NCBI GenBank assembly: GCA_964562425.1
Contig: CAZLTJ010000089.1
Span: forward strand, 1-8,151
DNA length: 8,151 bases
DNA from: JAUWMV01 sp964562425
Lineage (GTDB): Bacteria; UBP14; UBA6098; B30-G16
Direction: 5' to 3'
The translations under genes and the position numbers were made by a program. The notes under the pieces are model-generated. The model saw only the letters and a program-made list of their open reading frames with translations, was not told where the DNA came from and made no database searches. This document shows positions 1-6,513 of the stretch, piece after piece. The first letter of the stretch is position 1. Every line of letters starts with the position of its first letter.

Positions 1-31
1 CATCTATTCTAGCATTATTTAATATTTTCAT
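1..31 (-). CDS. Start of an unidentified gene, cut by the left edge
   Basis: On the minus strand an ATG at 31-29 follows an AGGAG Shine-Dalgarno with a 4-base spacer. It opens a frame with no stop up to base 1, translating as MKILNNARID. Ten codons are too few to identify a family. The call rests on the correctly spaced ribosome binding site and the open frame. The gene points the same way as the TPR lipoprotein gene but lies 490 bp downstream of it, so it probably has its own promoter. A chance SD plus ATG in A/T-rich DNA remains possible. Confidence 0.55.
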   Translation of the reverse strand, partial: MKILNNARID

Positions 32-521
32 TTTTCTCCTAATAATTCCTATTAAAAACACAATCATATTTGGTTATATCATTAATAAAGCTATTACAAT
101 CAGATATTTAATTACTTATTCAACTTTCCACATTTCAAATCCCCCAGATCATGGTTTAACAATCTATCTTTCAATACGTCTTAAAACACATATCAATATT
201 ATATTAACATTCGACATTTTCACAAGATTACACTTCAATAGTGCAAAAAAATCCAAAAATGATTTTTACTATTCAAATAATTTTACTAAGGATTTTTGAA
301 TATCGAGATTATTCGATTGTCTGAATTGGAAAAAGTAAAAACGAAAATATTACATATTTATACGGGCAGTCTCGGATTATACATATTACAATAGTTAAGA
401 ACTTATCATTGTGATTACCGAATTTATGTGACTCAAAAATTTAGCAATTATTAATTTTGTGAATTTTATTTCATTTTTATCAGTTTAAAATACTTGAGTA
501 TATTAGTTAAATTTGAGAATA
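32..521. other. A/T-rich intergenic region, no gene seen
   Basis: These 490 bp are very A/T-rich and stop-dense in all frames I scanned by eye. I see no tRNA-like fold and no transposon end. The only structure noted is an 8-bp inverted repeat, AAAAATCC at 247-254 and GGATTTTT at 290-297, separated by 35 bp. Short imperfect repeats (CTCAAAAATTT at 432-442 and AAATTTGAG at 509-517) lie downstream of the TPR gene and could form a weak 3' structure, but there is no G/C-rich stem with a U-tract to call a terminator. The region should contain the promoter of the left-edge gene and the 3' end of the TPR transcript, neither of which I can place. Confidence 0.6.
36..40 (-). promoter_or_regulatory. Shine-Dalgarno AGGAG for the left-edge gene
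   Basis: The minus strand reads AGGAG, then AAAA, then ATG. This consensus-like, correctly spaced site is the main reason to call a gene start at 31. Confidence 0.55.
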
Positions 522-1619
522 TTATTCTAAGATTTTTAATTTTTCTATTAATATATCGGCTTGATCTGTATCTCCTAAAATTAATGCTTGTCGGACATTT
601 TCGGCAGTTTGTCCTTTTTTGGGATCTTTAGGTGTCCAAATAATTGCAATAATCTCCCATGCCTCTTGGTTGTATTTATCCTGTTTTAATATCTTAATCA
701 AATATGGCTCAGCTTCCTCCTGTTTGCCTGAGGATACAAGACTTAGTATATAGTTCCTGAGCGCATCTGTATTCTTCGGTTCTAAATCGATAACTTTCTT
801 GAAGTAAGTGGAAGCCTGATCAAATTTACTAAGCTGATAATTTATAACTCCAATACTGAATAACAATGAAGTATTCTCTGGTTCTATAGGTTCTGCTTTA
901 GCCAACATTCCAAGTGCTTCTCCAGATTCTCCTTTTATAGTATATGCATTGGCAGCAATTATCAGAATTTGTACGTTTTTTGTTTCAGCCAAAATTGGCT
1001 TCAGTATTGCAAGCGTCGAATCAGGCATTTCATTTTCCAAAATAATACCAGCATATATTCGAGTTAAATCTTCATCTTCTCTATCTAATTCCGAAGCTCT
1101 AGCATAAGACTTTAGCCTTTTTTGTTTATAATAGTCAATACTGTCCTCAATATTACTGCTTATGAATTTGCTCAATTTCTCTTGATAAAGAAATCCCAGA
1201 TTTTTCCAAGCATCTATATACTCAGGTAAAATATTTATTGAAATATTCGTCCATTTAATTGCTGTATCTAAGTCCTTTTTCCTTTTGTATGCATTGATCC
1301 CTTTCTTAAGAGTCTCACCGCTTTTGGATTGACGCCATTTATAAATCTCTTCAGCATATGTAGAATCAAGTTCAACTGCTCGATCAAACATCTCTATCAT
1401 TTTATCTAAACTGTCCAATTCAGCGTACAATTGACCTGCCAAAAAATATGCTTCAACATTATCTGGTCGCTTTTCAATCTCGATATTCAACTGTTCCAAT
1501 GCCGCTGGATAATCCTTCTGGTTTATATAGACATTAGCTGAAGTCATTTCTGGTGATTTGCATCCAACGAAAAATATGGATATTAACAACACTATTACTA
1601 CCAATTTATAATTTTTCAT
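522..1619 (-). CDS. TPR-repeat lipoprotein
   Basis: A 365-residue protein. It begins with a short basic N-terminus (MKNYK), a hydrophobic stretch at about residues 6-18 and Cys20, a type II (lipoprotein) signal peptide that would anchor it to a membrane. The lipobox is FVGC rather than the classical L-A/S-G/A-C, so lipidation is probable rather than certain. The mature part is helical with tetratricopeptide repeats, best seen at about 27-53, 54-87, 216-249, 250-283 (spacing Y/L-x-x-G and A-x-x-Y/F, ending in D-L-E-P-K-N) and 284-317. The middle (about 100-200) is degenerate TPR with charged helices. TPRs are protein-interaction scaffolds; no catalytic motif is visible, so the partner is unknown. 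The ATG is set by a perfect Shine-Dalgarno just upstream. It is transcribed alone, divergently from the Ppx/GppA gene. Confidence 0.9.
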   Translation of the reverse strand: MKNYKLVVIVLLISIFFVGCKSPEMTSANVYINQKDYPAALEQLNIEIEKRPDNVEAYFLAGQLYAELDSLDKMIEMFDRAVELDSTYAEEIYKWRQSKSGETLKKGINAYKRKKDLDTAIKWTNISINILPEYIDAWKNLGFLYQEKLSKFISSNIEDSIDYYKQKRLKSYARASELDREDEDLTRIYAGIILENEMPDSTLAILKPILAETKNVQILIIAANAYTIKGESGEALGMLAKAEPIEPENTSLLFSIGVINYQLSKFDQASTYFKKVIDLEPKNTDALRNYILSLVSSGKQEEAEPYLIKILKQDKYNQEAWEIIAIIWTPKDPKKGQTAENVRQALILGDTDQADILIEKLKILE

Positions 1620-1623
1620 ACTT

Positions 1624-1630
1624 CCTCCTT
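1624..1630 (-). promoter_or_regulatory. Shine-Dalgarno AAGGAGG for the TPR lipoprotein
   Basis: The minus strand reads AAGGAGG, then AAGT, then ATG at 1619. It is a full anti-SD match and fixes the start codon. It contrasts with several plus-strand genes here that have little or no SD. Confidence 0.85.
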
Positions 1631-1789
1631 AGAGTGACCCATGGTTCGAAAATATTTATATACCCACATTTCGCAAGGCTTTTTTAAATAAACAAGCACA
1701 TTATTAAAAAGGTGTTTTTTGTTGACATCTTTTCTAGATCTATCGAATTTACATGAGATTTTTTAAACACTTAATAAATGAGATGAAAT
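1631..1789. other. Divergent intergenic spacer with possible promoters
   Basis: This spacer must hold the promoters of both the TPR gene (minus) and the Ppx/GppA gene (plus). On the plus strand TTGACA at 1722-1727 is a perfect -35 hexamer, but the sequence 17 bp further on (GAATTT, 1745-1750) is a poor -10, so the pairing is uncertain. An 8-bp palindrome, TAGATCTA (1735-1742), lies just after it and could be an operator or chance. A/T tracts (AAAAAGGTGTTTTTT, 1706-1720) could form a weak hairpin. No convincing minus-strand promoter was found. The Ppx/GppA start has only a weak SD-like GAGATGA upstream. Confidence 0.35.
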
Positions 1790-2716
1790 ATGCATCGAAT
1801 TGCAGTAATCGACATAGGTTCAAATTCTGTTTTGATGACCATTGCAGAAAAAAATAACTTAAATGATTGGAAAGTTCTCTTGGACGTTGCATCCATTACA
1901 ATGTTAATCGGCGGACTTTTAAAAAATTCAACACTATCTGATGAAGCTATGCACAAAACACGGGATGCAATTTTCAAATTCACTGGAATAGCGATGGGAA
2001 AATCTGTTGAAAAAATAATTGTACTTGGAACTATGGGGCTTAGATCAGCCAAAAACAGCGACTACTTTATTGCAATGGTTCGAGAAAAATGTGGTGTTGA
2101 AATTAAAATAATCGATTCCACCGATGAAGCACGGTTAACTTTTTCAGGAGTTGTGTCCGATATTAATAGTTCGGGTAAAAACCTTTTAGTAATCGACATC
2201 GGTGGAGGTAGTACAGAAATCATCCTCGGGCAAAAAGAAAAATTAATATCGAGCGTTTCAATTGGTTATGGCTCACTTAATATATCTGAAATATTCAAAT
2301 TATCTGATATTGTCGAAGAAGATATGCTTCGCAACGCTGCAGAATTTATCCACGCTATGCTCAAAGGGCATAAATTACAATTTATGATCAAAAAATGTGA
2401 AACAATTCCAATATTTACAGGTGGTTCAATTTGCAATATAGCATCCGTAGCTCTGGGATTGAAAACATTCGACAGTAACAAAATTAGAAATTATATTCTG
2501 TCAATTGATAAACTAAATCGACAAATCGAACTTTTTCGCTCTGTGGGATTATCGGAACGGAGAAGAATTGAAGGACTTGATCCGCAGAGAACAACAAGTA
2601 TTATCGGTGGAGCATTGATTGCAAAAGAAATAATGAAGGAAATAAAAATTGATAAAATAATTATATCTTCACGAGGGCTTAGACATGGCATTATTGAAGA
2701 ATACTATATGAAGTAG
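1790..2716 (+). CDS. Ppx/GppA-family phosphatase (exopolyphosphatase type)
   Basis: A 308-residue member of the Ppx/GppA branch of the ASKHA superfamily, cytoplasmic. Visible motifs: phosphate-1 loop D-I-G-S-N-S at 8-13; V-L-G-T-M-G-L-R at about 78-85, matching the usual ATSA-R element; D-E-A-R-L at 112-116, whose Glu113 matches the family's catalytic glutamate; phosphate-2 loop D-I-G-G-G-S at 136-141; T-G-G at 210-212; and the C-terminal S-R-G-L-R-H-G at 294-300. Family members release terminal phosphate from polyphosphate or hydrolyse pppGpp; the sequence alone does not separate the two. At about 300 residues it is the short form without the C-terminal HD-like domain of the roughly 500-residue enterobacterial enzymes. 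The start is natural because the first motif begins at residue 8. It lies 58 bp before the next plus-strand gene, which seems to have its own promoter. Confidence 0.93.
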   Translation: MHRIAVIDIGSNSVLMTIAEKNNLNDWKVLLDVASITMLIGGLLKNSTLSDEAMHKTRDAIFKFTGIAMGKSVEKIIVLGTMGLRSAKNSDYFIAMVREKCGVEIKIIDSTDEARLTFSGVVSDINSSGKNLLVIDIGGGSTEIILGQKEKLISSVSIGYGSLNISEIFKLSDIVEEDMLRNAAEFIHAMLKGHKLQFMIKKCETIPIFTGGSICNIASVALGLKTFDSNKIRNYILSIDKLNRQIELFRSVGLSERRRIEGLDPQRTTSIIGGALIAKEIMKEIKIDKIIISSRGLRHGIIEEYYMK

Positions 2717-2737
2717 CGGGATAAGTTAATTAAAGAG

Positions 2738-2765
2738 TTGATTTAATTTTAACTATATTTATAAT
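2738..2765 (+). promoter_or_regulatory. Candidate sigma-70-type promoter close to the next start codon
   Basis: TTGATT (2738-2743), a 16-bp spacer and a perfect TATAAT (2760-2765) precede the ATG at 2775. With a usual discriminator, transcription would start at about 2771-2773, leaving a leader of only a few bases. No Shine-Dalgarno precedes this ATG, which fits. In A/T-rich DNA such matches also arise by chance. If real, it would drive the four-gene cluster 2775-6513. Confidence 0.4.
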
Positions 2766-2774
2766 ATTCTAATA

Positions 2775-3512
2775 ATGGAAGTAAAAGAATCAAAGCAAAA
2801 GAGTAGATTTGATTTTCCTGATGAACTCGAAGTAGAAAAGCTCTCAAAAAAGCAGATCATAAAGTGGTCTATTAGTGGGGTTCTGTTAATTGTGGTTCTT
2901 TTAATTGGTGCAATATGGCTTTTTAAGGAAGCACCATACACAAATCTGCAAATGTCCAGACAAATACGCTCAAACAGATATAAACTTGAAAGAGATAAAA
3001 GGGAAATCGGTGATGTGGTTACGGTATTAGAGCAACAGGAAACAGGAAGTTTTACGGGTTTTTTTCGAGATACAACTATAGATACTACCACACAGGGAAA
3101 CAAAATGCTACCTGGTCAAACAGTTACAATGATCGACACTGCCAAATTTAGAGAACTAGAATTAGAGATTCTTAGTAAGGAAATAGATTCAATTAAAGCT
3201 CTTTACGTTGAACGTCGAGAAGCCTTACTCAAAGAAGCTGTATCTTTTCTCCGCAGTTCAGAGGGTAAAGAAGCCGCAATAGGCAAAGCTAAGGGCTTTG
3301 AAGACCTCGCTAAAAAACTCAGGGAAAGCATCTATAACTTCCCACAAACTGTTAATGATGCTCAAGCGAAGTTGTGGGAAGTTCAAAAGAACGAACTCGC
3401 AAAAACAGCTTCCTTAGCAGAAGATATTGCTCAGCAATATAGAGCAACCAATGGAGATAGAGTGCAAATGAGACGGACTGCTGAAAGACTTAAAATGAAA
3501 GGTGCACTGTGA
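2775..3512 (+). CDS. Membrane-anchored coiled-coil protein of unknown function
   Basis: A 245-residue protein of no family I recognise. Residues 1-30 are charged and hydrophilic and end in KKQIIK. One membrane helix follows at about 31-50. The rest (51-245) is hydrophilic and mostly helical. The basic residues before the helix predict N-terminus inside and C-terminus in the periplasm, with no cleavable signal. A Thr/Gly-rich, likely flexible stretch at about 88-120 splits the outer part. From about 123 the sequence is rich in E, K, L and A with heptad-like spacing, suggesting a coiled coil; Pro190 may break it. No catalytic motif is evident. Its last codons overlap the GTG start of the permease gene by 4 bp, so the two are probably translationally coupled and may work together. 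There is no SD before the ATG and no other nearby in-frame start fits better. Confidence 0.8.
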   Translation: MEVKESKQKSRFDFPDELEVEKLSKKQIIKWSISGVLLIVVLLIGAIWLFKEAPYTNLQMSRQIRSNRYKLERDKREIGDVVTVLEQQETGSFTGFFRDTTIDTTTQGNKMLPGQTVTMIDTAKFRELELEILSKEIDSIKALYVERREALLKEAVSFLRSSEGKEAAIGKAKGFEDLAKKLRESIYNFPQTVNDAQAKLWEVQKNELAKTASLAEDIAQQYRATNGDRVQMRRTAERLKMKGAL

Positions 3513-4738
3513 AATTTGTCCCATTTATAGGTCTTCGATATCTCACTGCAAAACATCATGATAAATTTATAAACCTTGTAACCTTTTTTTCTGTGGGTGG
3601 TATTTTAATTGGAGTAGCAGCATTGATAGTTGTTATATCAATTATGAACGGATTTGAAAGCGAGATAAGATCTAAAATAATTGACACAACCTCACATATA
3701 ACTGTTTATTCATATCAACGTGCTGGCATTTCCAATTGGGAATCTAATATAAAGCGAATCAGCGAGGTTCCTGATGTAGTTGCTGCATCTCCATTTGCCT
3801 ATGCAAAGGGTGCAATTGCAGGACCTGAAGGCACCGATGGGGTTCTTATTCGAGGTATTGTCCCGGAACTTGAAGCAAATACAACTAATTTACCGAATCA
3901 AGTGTACATAGGTAAATTTGACCTTAATGATTCGAATCCAACCTTGCCAACAACAGTATTAGGTCGATATCTTGCAGAGGAAATCGGTGCCAGAATTAAT
4001 GATACAATATCATTGTTCGTTTTACGACGACCGGGAATCATTCTTGGACCCGGTTCATACACAACTAAAAGGTTTCTCGTGACTGGAATTTTCGAAACTG
4101 AACTTTATGATTACGATGCCACACTCTGTTACATTTCATTAAAAAGCGCTCAACAACTGCTAGGACTTGGAGATAAAATATCCGGATTTCAGACTAAAAT
4201 TAAAAATTTCTATAATGCATCGTCAGTCGCTGAGAGATTAACTGAGAAACTTGGGTTACCATTTTATGCAATCCCATGGAGTGAGATTAATAAAACTCTG
4301 TTTGCATGGATGACACTGGAAAAATGGGGTATGTTTCTGGTGTTAGCTTTAATTATTGCAGTAGCTGCGTTTAATATTGTTAGCACACTTATGATGGTTG
4401 TTATAGAGAAAACAGTTGACATAGGTATTCTAAAAGCAATGGGAGCCTCCGAAAAATCGATTGTGAAAATTTTCCTATTTCAAGGCACTGTGGTTGGTGT
4501 TATTGGGACAGTTCTTGGTGTTCTTCTTGGATCAGCGATGGTTCTTATCCAGCATAACTATAAAATTATTTCCCTTCCACCAGATATATACTCCATAAGT
4601 GCAGTTCCAATGCAACTAAAACTTACTGATCTTTTAGTAGTGCTCATTCTATCATCGGTACTTTCAATCCTTTCGGCTGTCTATCCAGCATGGCGAGCAA
4701 CAAAACTTAACCCGGTTGATGCAATCAGATATAGGTAA
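3509..4738 (+). CDS. LolC/LolE-type ABC transporter permease (FtsX/MacB fold)
   Basis: A 409-residue inner-membrane permease with the four-helix plan of this family: helix 1 at about 24-46, a large periplasmic domain at about 50-270, helices 2 and 3 at about 274-299 and 318-346, and helix 4 at about 373-395. Signatures are the N-terminal F-I-G-L-R-Y-L and I-M-N-G-F-E, the E-K-T-V-D-I-G-I-L-K-A-M-G-A-S coupling segment at 300-314, and the ending P-A-W-R-A-T-K-L-N-P-V-D-A-I-R-Y-R. In known systems LolC/LolE with the ATPase LolD extracts lipoproteins for transfer to LolA; I cannot tell LolC from LolE, nor exclude another substrate. No ATPase gene is in the window, so the partner must be encoded elsewhere. 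The start is GTG within GTGA, sharing 4 bp with the upstream stop, with AAAGG upstream as SD. The stop is 4 bp before the DUF89 start. Confidence 0.9.
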   Translation: MKFVPFIGLRYLTAKHHDKFINLVTFFSVGGILIGVAALIVVISIMNGFESEIRSKIIDTTSHITVYSYQRAGISNWESNIKRISEVPDVVAASPFAYAKGAIAGPEGTDGVLIRGIVPELEANTTNLPNQVYIGKFDLNDSNPTLPTTVLGRYLAEEIGARINDTISLFVLRRPGIILGPGSYTTKRFLVTGIFETELYDYDATLCYISLKSAQQLLGLGDKISGFQTKIKNFYNASSVAERLTEKLGLPFYAIPWSEINKTLFAWMTLEKWGMFLVLALIIAVAAFNIVSTLMMVVIEKTVDIGILKAMGASEKSIVKIFLFQGTVVGVIGTVLGVLLGSAMVLIQHNYKIISLPPDIYSISAVPMQLKLTDLLVVLILSSVLSILSAVYPAWRATKLNPVDAIRYR

Positions 4739-4742
4739 AGTT

Positions 4743-5627
4743 ATGCGATCATATTTGGAATGCATTCCGTGTTTTTTCAAACAGATAATTCAGTCCGGCA
4801 GGCTAACATCCATGTCAGAAGAGGATATCCGGAAAGTTGTTGATAAATTTGCACGCAAACTTCCTGAAATTCCATTTTCATATTCGCCACCAAAAGTAGC
4901 CAAAATCTTATATGCAATGATTCGCGAAGCCAGCAACAATCCGGATCCATACAAACAGATAAAATGNNNNNNNNNNAAATGGGAGCATACTGAACTTGCA
5001 TTAACATATTTGCGTGAACTTAAGAAAATAATAAGCAGTGCAGAGGATAAATTCAATGCCGCAATTAGAGTAGCTGGTGCAGGCAATATAATTGACCTTG
5101 GTGCATTGACAGATTTTGATTTAGATGCAGAAATCGGGCAAATTATGCAAAAAAAAATTGAAAAATGGAATATTGAGATACTTCGAGAGAAATTAAAAAA
5201 TAATTCGAAGCTACTTATTATTGGAGATAACGCAGGTGAAACAGTTTTCGATAGAGTTTTAATCGAATTCCTTACCGAGGAATTTTCTGAAATTGAGATT
5301 ACATATTCCGTTCGAGGATCACCAGTTATTAACGATGCCACAAGAGAAGATGCTATTCATGCGGGAATTGATAAATTAGCAACAATTATCGATACTGGTT
5401 CTGACGCACCTGGAGTCATTCTGGATGATGTTTCAATAAGTTTCTTGGATAACTTCAATTCCACAGATATAGTTCTATCAAAAGGTCAAGGTAATTATGA
5501 AAGTCTGAGCAATGCTCGACGTGATATTTTCTTTCTCTTACGAATTAAATGTCCCGTTGTAGCCCTGAATTCAGATATTCCACAAGGCGAAATGGCTTTG
5601 ATATATAAAAGTAAAAATGACCGTTAG
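4743..5627 (+). CDS. DUF89-family metal-dependent phosphatase (contains assembly gap)
   Basis: About 294 codons as written, including the gap. It opens with E-C-I-P-C (Glu6, Cys7, Cys10), the N-terminal CxxC of prokaryotic DUF89 proteins. Core motifs follow: G-N-I-I-D-L-G at about 114-120; G-D-N-A-G-E-T-V-F-D-R at 161-171 (the metal-site Asp/Asn region); R-G-S-P-V-I-N-D-A-T at 191-200; D-T-G-S-D-A-P-G at 217-224; and K-G-Q-G-N-Y-E at 247-253. The family is described as metal-dependent phosphatases that clear damaged phosphometabolites; the substrate here is unknown. I chose the ATG at 4743 because family members start a few residues before ECxxC; an in-frame TTG at 4716 would add nine residues and overlap the permease. 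The frame stays open across the N run, and collapsing the repeat around it gives a better family match. The 3' end overlaps the CPBP gene by 11 bp. Confidence 0.9.
   Translation: MRSYLECIPCFFKQIIQSGRLTSMSEEDIRKVVDKFARKLPEIPFSYSPPKVAKILYAMIREASNNPDPYKQIKXXXXKWEHTELALTYLRELKKIISSAEDKFNAAIRVAGAGNIIDLGALTDFDLDAEIGQIMQKKIEKWNIEILREKLKNNSKLLIIGDNAGETVFDRVLIEFLTEEFSEIEITYSVRGSPVINDATREDAIHAGIDKLATIIDTGSDAPGVILDDVSISFLDNFNSTDIVLSKGQGNYESLSNARRDIFFLLRIKCPVVALNSDIPQGEMALIYKSKNDR
4967..4976. other. Assembly gap of 10 N, probably false
   Basis: Ten N lie inside the DUF89 gene. The bases before (AAATG, 4962-4966) and after (AAATG, 4977-4981) are identical, so the two contig ends could simply overlap by 5 bp. 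Collapsing them removes exactly 15 bp, keeps the frame and yields Y-K-Q-I-K-W-E-H-T-E-L-A-L. A fixed run of 10 N is a typical scaffolder placeholder, not a measured gap. Confidence 0.8.
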
Positions 5628-6513
5628 AGATAAATATCTCAAATTAGCTTTATGGACGATCTTCTTCTCCTTTCTCGGAGCATTAATCGTAGCACAAATC
5701 ATAGCTCGTTCCGGTGGGATGACTGGAAAATCATTCATATGGATGCTTTATTTATATATGATTACTCCAACTATTGCTTCAATTTTCACGCGATTAATTT
5801 TCAAGATACCGTTAAACTGGGGTCTGCTAAAATTTGGGGAGACAATTAATTATATATGGGCATGGATAATTCCTATTTTGTTAATCATATCCTCTATTGT
5901 GCTGACATATATTTTTAGACAAAACTGTCCTGGACTTGCTAAATTACCAGTATTAGATTTTTCAAGCAATCTCGGAAATTCACCACTTACAATTGCCCTG
6001 AGCCATTTTATAATAAACATAACAATTGGTTTAGTGATAAATTTCCCTGCAACACTTGGCGAGGAGTATGGCTGGCGAGGAACAATTTTTGCATCCATAA
6101 TGAAGTCTGGTATCAATTTAAAATGGGCGATAGTAATTTCGGGAGCTTTATGGGGCTTATGGTATGCTCCGCTTATCCTTATGGGGCTTAACTTTCCTAA
6201 TCATCCGATTTTAGGGTTATTTGTTTATTTAATATTCAGCATCTCAGTTGGTGGAATTTACGTCTGGATTTACTTAAAATCTCAAAGTATTTTCGCATCG
6301 GCGATTGCTCATGGTGTACTGAACGGTTCTGCACAAGCGGTTATGATAATAATGACACCCAAAAATGAACTCGTAGGGGGTTCTGTTGGTCTAATAGCAT
6401 TTACCATTGCATCTGCAATTATGCTAATATTGTGGATTAAATTCCCACCGAGAATTCCGGAGGATATTTTGCCTATATGTAATCAAATAGAACAAAACAA
6501 TGCAATATCGTGA
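5617..6513 (+). CDS. CPBP-family intramembrane protease homologue
   Basis: A 298-residue polytopic membrane protein of the CPBP (CAAX protease and bacteriocin-processing, also called Abi or Rce1-like) family. Hydrophobic helices lie at about 10-30, 40-60, 78-100, 125-145, 168-190, 197-220 and 255-275. Motif 1 is E-E-Y-G-W-R (Glu149, Glu150, Arg154) and motif 3 is A-H-G-V-L-N (His232, Asn236), the proposed glutamate protease site. Motif 2, usually F-x-x-x-H, reads W-G-L-W-Y, with Tyr183 in place of His. I cannot say whether it is still active; it may be a pseudo-protease or a natural variant. Members process prenylated proteins, mature or confer immunity to peptides, or have unknown roles; no bacteriocin gene is nearby. 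The ATG overlaps the DUF89 gene by 11 bp and has no clear SD, which suggests translational coupling. The 3' end overlaps the convergent nagZ-like gene by 31 bp. Confidence 0.88.
   Translation: MTVRDKYLKLALWTIFFSFLGALIVAQIIARSGGMTGKSFIWMLYLYMITPTIASIFTRLIFKIPLNWGLLKFGETINYIWAWIIPILLIISSIVLTYIFRQNCPGLAKLPVLDFSSNLGNSPLTIALSHFIINITIGLVINFPATLGEEYGWRGTIFASIMKSGINLKWAIVISGALWGLWYAPLILMGLNFPNHPILGLFVYLIFSISVGGIYVWIYLKSQSIFASAIAHGVLNGSAQAVMIIMTPKNELVGGSVGLIAFTIASAIMLILWIKFPPRIPEDILPICNQIEQNNAIS

Noticed and set aside
1706..1720. AAAAAGGTGTTTTTT as a terminator hairpin
   Set aside because: The stem is only A-T pairs with a 4-base loop, and it lies between two divergent genes where no terminator is needed.
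2759..3103. Antisense open frame opposite the coiled-coil protein gene
   Set aside because: Its composition is Ser/Cys/Ile-rich, typical of antisense frames, with no SD and no motif. The plus-strand gene has a membrane helix and coupling to the permease.
4716..4742. In-frame TTG/ATG start for the DUF89 gene inside the permease gene
   Set aside because: It would add nine residues before M-R-S-Y-L-E-C-I-P-C, while family members start just before ECxxC. The ATG at 4743, 4 bp after the permease stop and with AGG upstream, fits better.
4967..4976. DUF89 as a broken gene because of the N run
   Set aside because: The frame is preserved on both sides, with or without the gap, and all downstream motifs are intact. 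The run looks like a scaffolding artefact.
4790..5341. Long antisense open frame (183 codons) opposite the DUF89 gene
   Set aside because: It is low-complexity, Ser/Ile-rich, crosses the N run, has no recognisable motif, and lies fully opposite a gene with clear family motifs.
5652..5849. Alternative-frame open reading frame within the CPBP gene
   Set aside because: It overlaps the first helices of the CPBP protein in another frame and shows no domain.
5617..6513. CPBP gene as part of a bacteriocin or phage-defence (Abi) island
   Set aside because: No small peptide precursor, exporter, toxin, integrase or other defence gene is near; neighbours are housekeeping genes.
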